Made by a program: the position numbers and the translations under genes. Positions 33,187 to 34,298 of a stretch of 34,298 bases of DNA are shown here, piece after piece. Source of the DNA: Opitutus sp. (GTDB lineage Bacteria; Verrucomicrobiota; Verrucomicrobiia; Opitutales; Opitutaceae); assembly GCA_013821985.1 (NCBI GenBank), contig PNJQ01000039.1:1-34298 (forward strand), in the 5' to 3' direction. The notes beneath the pieces were generated by a model. That model searched no databases and was not told the DNA's origin. It worked only from the letters and a program-made list of their open reading frames with translations. How positions within the stretch are numbered: position 1 is the stretch's first letter; every line of letters begins with the position of its first letter.

Positions 33187-34137
33187 ATGAATACCGCCAC
33201 GCATCCCGACATCCTCGCGACCATCGGTCGCACGCCGCTGATCAAACTCAACCGGGTCACCGCCGGCGCGCCCGCCACCATTTTGCTCAAGGGGGAGTTC
33301 TTCAACCCCGCCGGCAGCGTGAAGGACCGCATCGGTCGCGCCATGATCGAAGCCGGCGAACGCGACGGCAAAATCAAGGCCGACACCGTCATTGTCGAGC
33401 CGACCTCCGGCAACACCGGCATCGCGCTCGCGTTCGTCGCCGCGTCGCGCGGTTACCGGCTCATCCTCACGATGCCCGACACGATGTCGCAGGAACGTCG
33501 CGTGTTGCTCCGCCTGCTCGGCGCCGAACTCGTGTTGACGCCCGGTGCCGACGGCATGCGCGGCGCGATTGCGAAGGCGAACGAGATCGTCGCCTCGCTC
33601 AACGGCAAGGGATTTATCCCGCAGCAATTCGAGAACCCCGCGAATCCGGAGATCCACCGCCGCACCACCGCTGAGGAAATCTGGACCGACACGGGCGGCG
33701 CGATCGACGCGTTCGTCTCCGGCGTCGGCACGGGCGGCACGATCACCGGCGTTTCCGAAGTCATCAAGGCGCGCAAACCGATCAAGACCTTCGCTGTCGA
33801 ACCGACCGCGAGCCCCGTCATCTCCGGCGGCGCGCCCGGCAAGCACAAGATCCAAGGCATCGGCGCCGGCTTCATTCCAAAGAACCTCAACACCGCGATC
33901 CTCGACGAAGTGATCAAGGTCACCGACGACGACGCGATCGCCACCGCGCGCGACATCGCGCGGCTCGACGGCATTCTCGTCGGCATCTCCACCGGCGCGA
34001 ACGTCTGGGCCGCATTGCAGGTGGCGAAGCGCCCCGAGTTCGCGGGGAAAACAATCGTCACCGTCGGTTGCAGCACCGGCGAACGCTACCTCAGCACCGT
34101 CCTCGCGGAAAAAGCCCGCGCGGAAGTCGGCGCGTGA
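33187..34137 (+). CDS. cysK: O-acetylserine sulfhydrylase (cysteine synthase A)
   Basis: 316 residues, full length. This PLP enzyme makes cysteine from O-acetylserine and sulfide. The PLP lysine is K46 in [13 protein letters not shown]; the substrate loop is [11 protein letters not shown]; the phosphate-binding loop is [11 protein letters not shown]; and the C-terminal GISTGAN contacts the cofactor ring. The ATG at 33187 gives [20 protein letters not shown], the normal start. The ATIGRTPL motif and the chain length favour CysK over cystathionine beta-synthase or CysM. It lies after pyrD on the same strand, but the hairpin and gap allow an independent promoter. Confidence 0.96.
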   Translation: MNTATHPDILATIGRTPLIKLNRVTAGAPATILLKGEFFNPAGSVKDRIGRAMIEAGERDGKIKADTVIVEPTSGNTGIALAFVAASRGYRLILTMPDTMSQERRVLLRLLGAELVLTPGADGMRGAIAKANEIVASLNGKGFIPQQFENPANPEIHRRTTAEEIWTDTGGAIDAFVSGVGTGGTITGVSEVIKARKPIKTFAVEPTASPVISGGAPGKHKIQGIGAGFIPKNLNTAILDEVIKVTDDDAIATARDIARLDGILVGISTGANVWAALQVAKRPEFAGKTIVTVGCSTGERYLSTVLAEKARAEVGA

Positions 34138-34160
34138 CGCGGCGCGGTGCATTGTGATTT

Positions 34161-34240
34161 GTAGGTCTGCCGCTTGCCGGCAGGCCGCGACCGAATGATA
34201 ACAGGGTAGGGCGCGCACTCTGTCCGCGCAGCTCCGCGGG
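34161..34240. repeat. Hairpin elements after cysK, running to the window edge
   Basis: GTAGGT followed by palindrome CTGCCG-CTTGC-CGGCAG (34166-34183), then GTAGGGCGCGCACTCTGTCC(GCGC) from 34206. Both begin with the GTAG edge of the common element type. The last 160 bases of the window hold no recognisable gene. Confidence 0.6.
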
Positions 34241-34298
34241 TGCGCATTGAATCGCGCGCCAAATCTAAGAACGCCGGCAGCGATCTCACCGGCCTTTT

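Noticed and set aside
31798..34218. 806-codon open frame on the minus strand opposite pyrD and cysK
   Set aside because: Antisense shadow caused by GC-rich codon structure; Arg/Asp/Glu-rich translation with no domain, while both plus-strand genes have complete catalytic motifs.

Overview
The window is about 34.3 kb of GC-rich bacterial chromosome. It carries conserved housekeeping genes on both strands, one defence-type gene cluster and an unusual density of palindromic intergenic repeats. The best guess for the source is a Verrucomicrobiota, probably Opitutaceae-like, bacterium. This is an inference from the high GC, the scarcity of Shine-Dalgarno sequences, a GatCAB operon, the four-helix-bundle protein inside a restriction locus, and dispersed arms of the CACAGAGG and CTTCGACAGGCTCAG type. 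No rRNA, tRNA or CRISPR array was seen.

Layout. 2-1282 (+) is the C-terminal three quarters of aspS, followed by a rho-independent terminator. 1712-10606 (all -) is a defence-like cluster, transcribed in the order type I restriction subunit hsdR, four-helix-bundle protein, fused hsdM-hsdS, DarT-like ADP-ribosyltransferase, an unknown protein, a PIN-domain nuclease, and a DUF1016/staphylococcal-nuclease fusion. It lies between two direct copies of a ~147-bp composite repeat (1385-1531 and 10828-10973). 11042-14395 (-) is the gatC-gatA-gatB operon. 14633-20011 (+) is a P-II gene (glnB) followed by a complete trans-4-hydroxy-L-proline catabolic set: 2-epimerase, FAD D-hydroxyproline dehydrogenase, pyrroline-4-hydroxy-2-carboxylate deaminase and 2-oxoglutarate-semialdehyde dehydrogenase. 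20214-22829 (-) holds a TPR protein and a thrS that lacks the TGS domain. 23185-23859 (+) is trmO. 24090-25466 (-) is cysS, flanked at both ends by remnants that look like the ends of a second cysS. 25810-26823 (+) is hemB. 26985-29929 (-) holds two tandem APC-family amino-acid permeases, followed by a small Wza-like export lipoprotein (29973-30569, -) and a protein with a very acidic tail (31005-31847, -). 31987-34137 (+) holds pyrD and cysK.

How the genes fit together. GatCAB with AspRS points to amidation of mischarged tRNA. ThrRS, CysRS, AspRS and TrmO add further tRNA functions. The hydroxyproline pathway releases ammonia and 2-oxoglutarate, and 2-oxoglutarate is the ligand sensed by P-II proteins, so having glnB 20 bp upstream of the epimerase is suggestive. 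The cluster at 1.7-10.6 kb combines restriction-modification with three or four further nuclease or toxin candidates on one strand, and is the best candidate here for an incompletely described system.

The intergenic space is dominated by hairpin elements. Most follow one plan: TGTAG, a palindrome, a spacer, the same palindrome again, then CTACA. The palindrome sequence differs from element to element. Other elements have longer degenerate arms of three recurrent types (CACAGAGG; GGCCACAAA-GGCAC; CGCGAATT). They lie between genes of the same operon and sometimes supply the stop codon of a gene.
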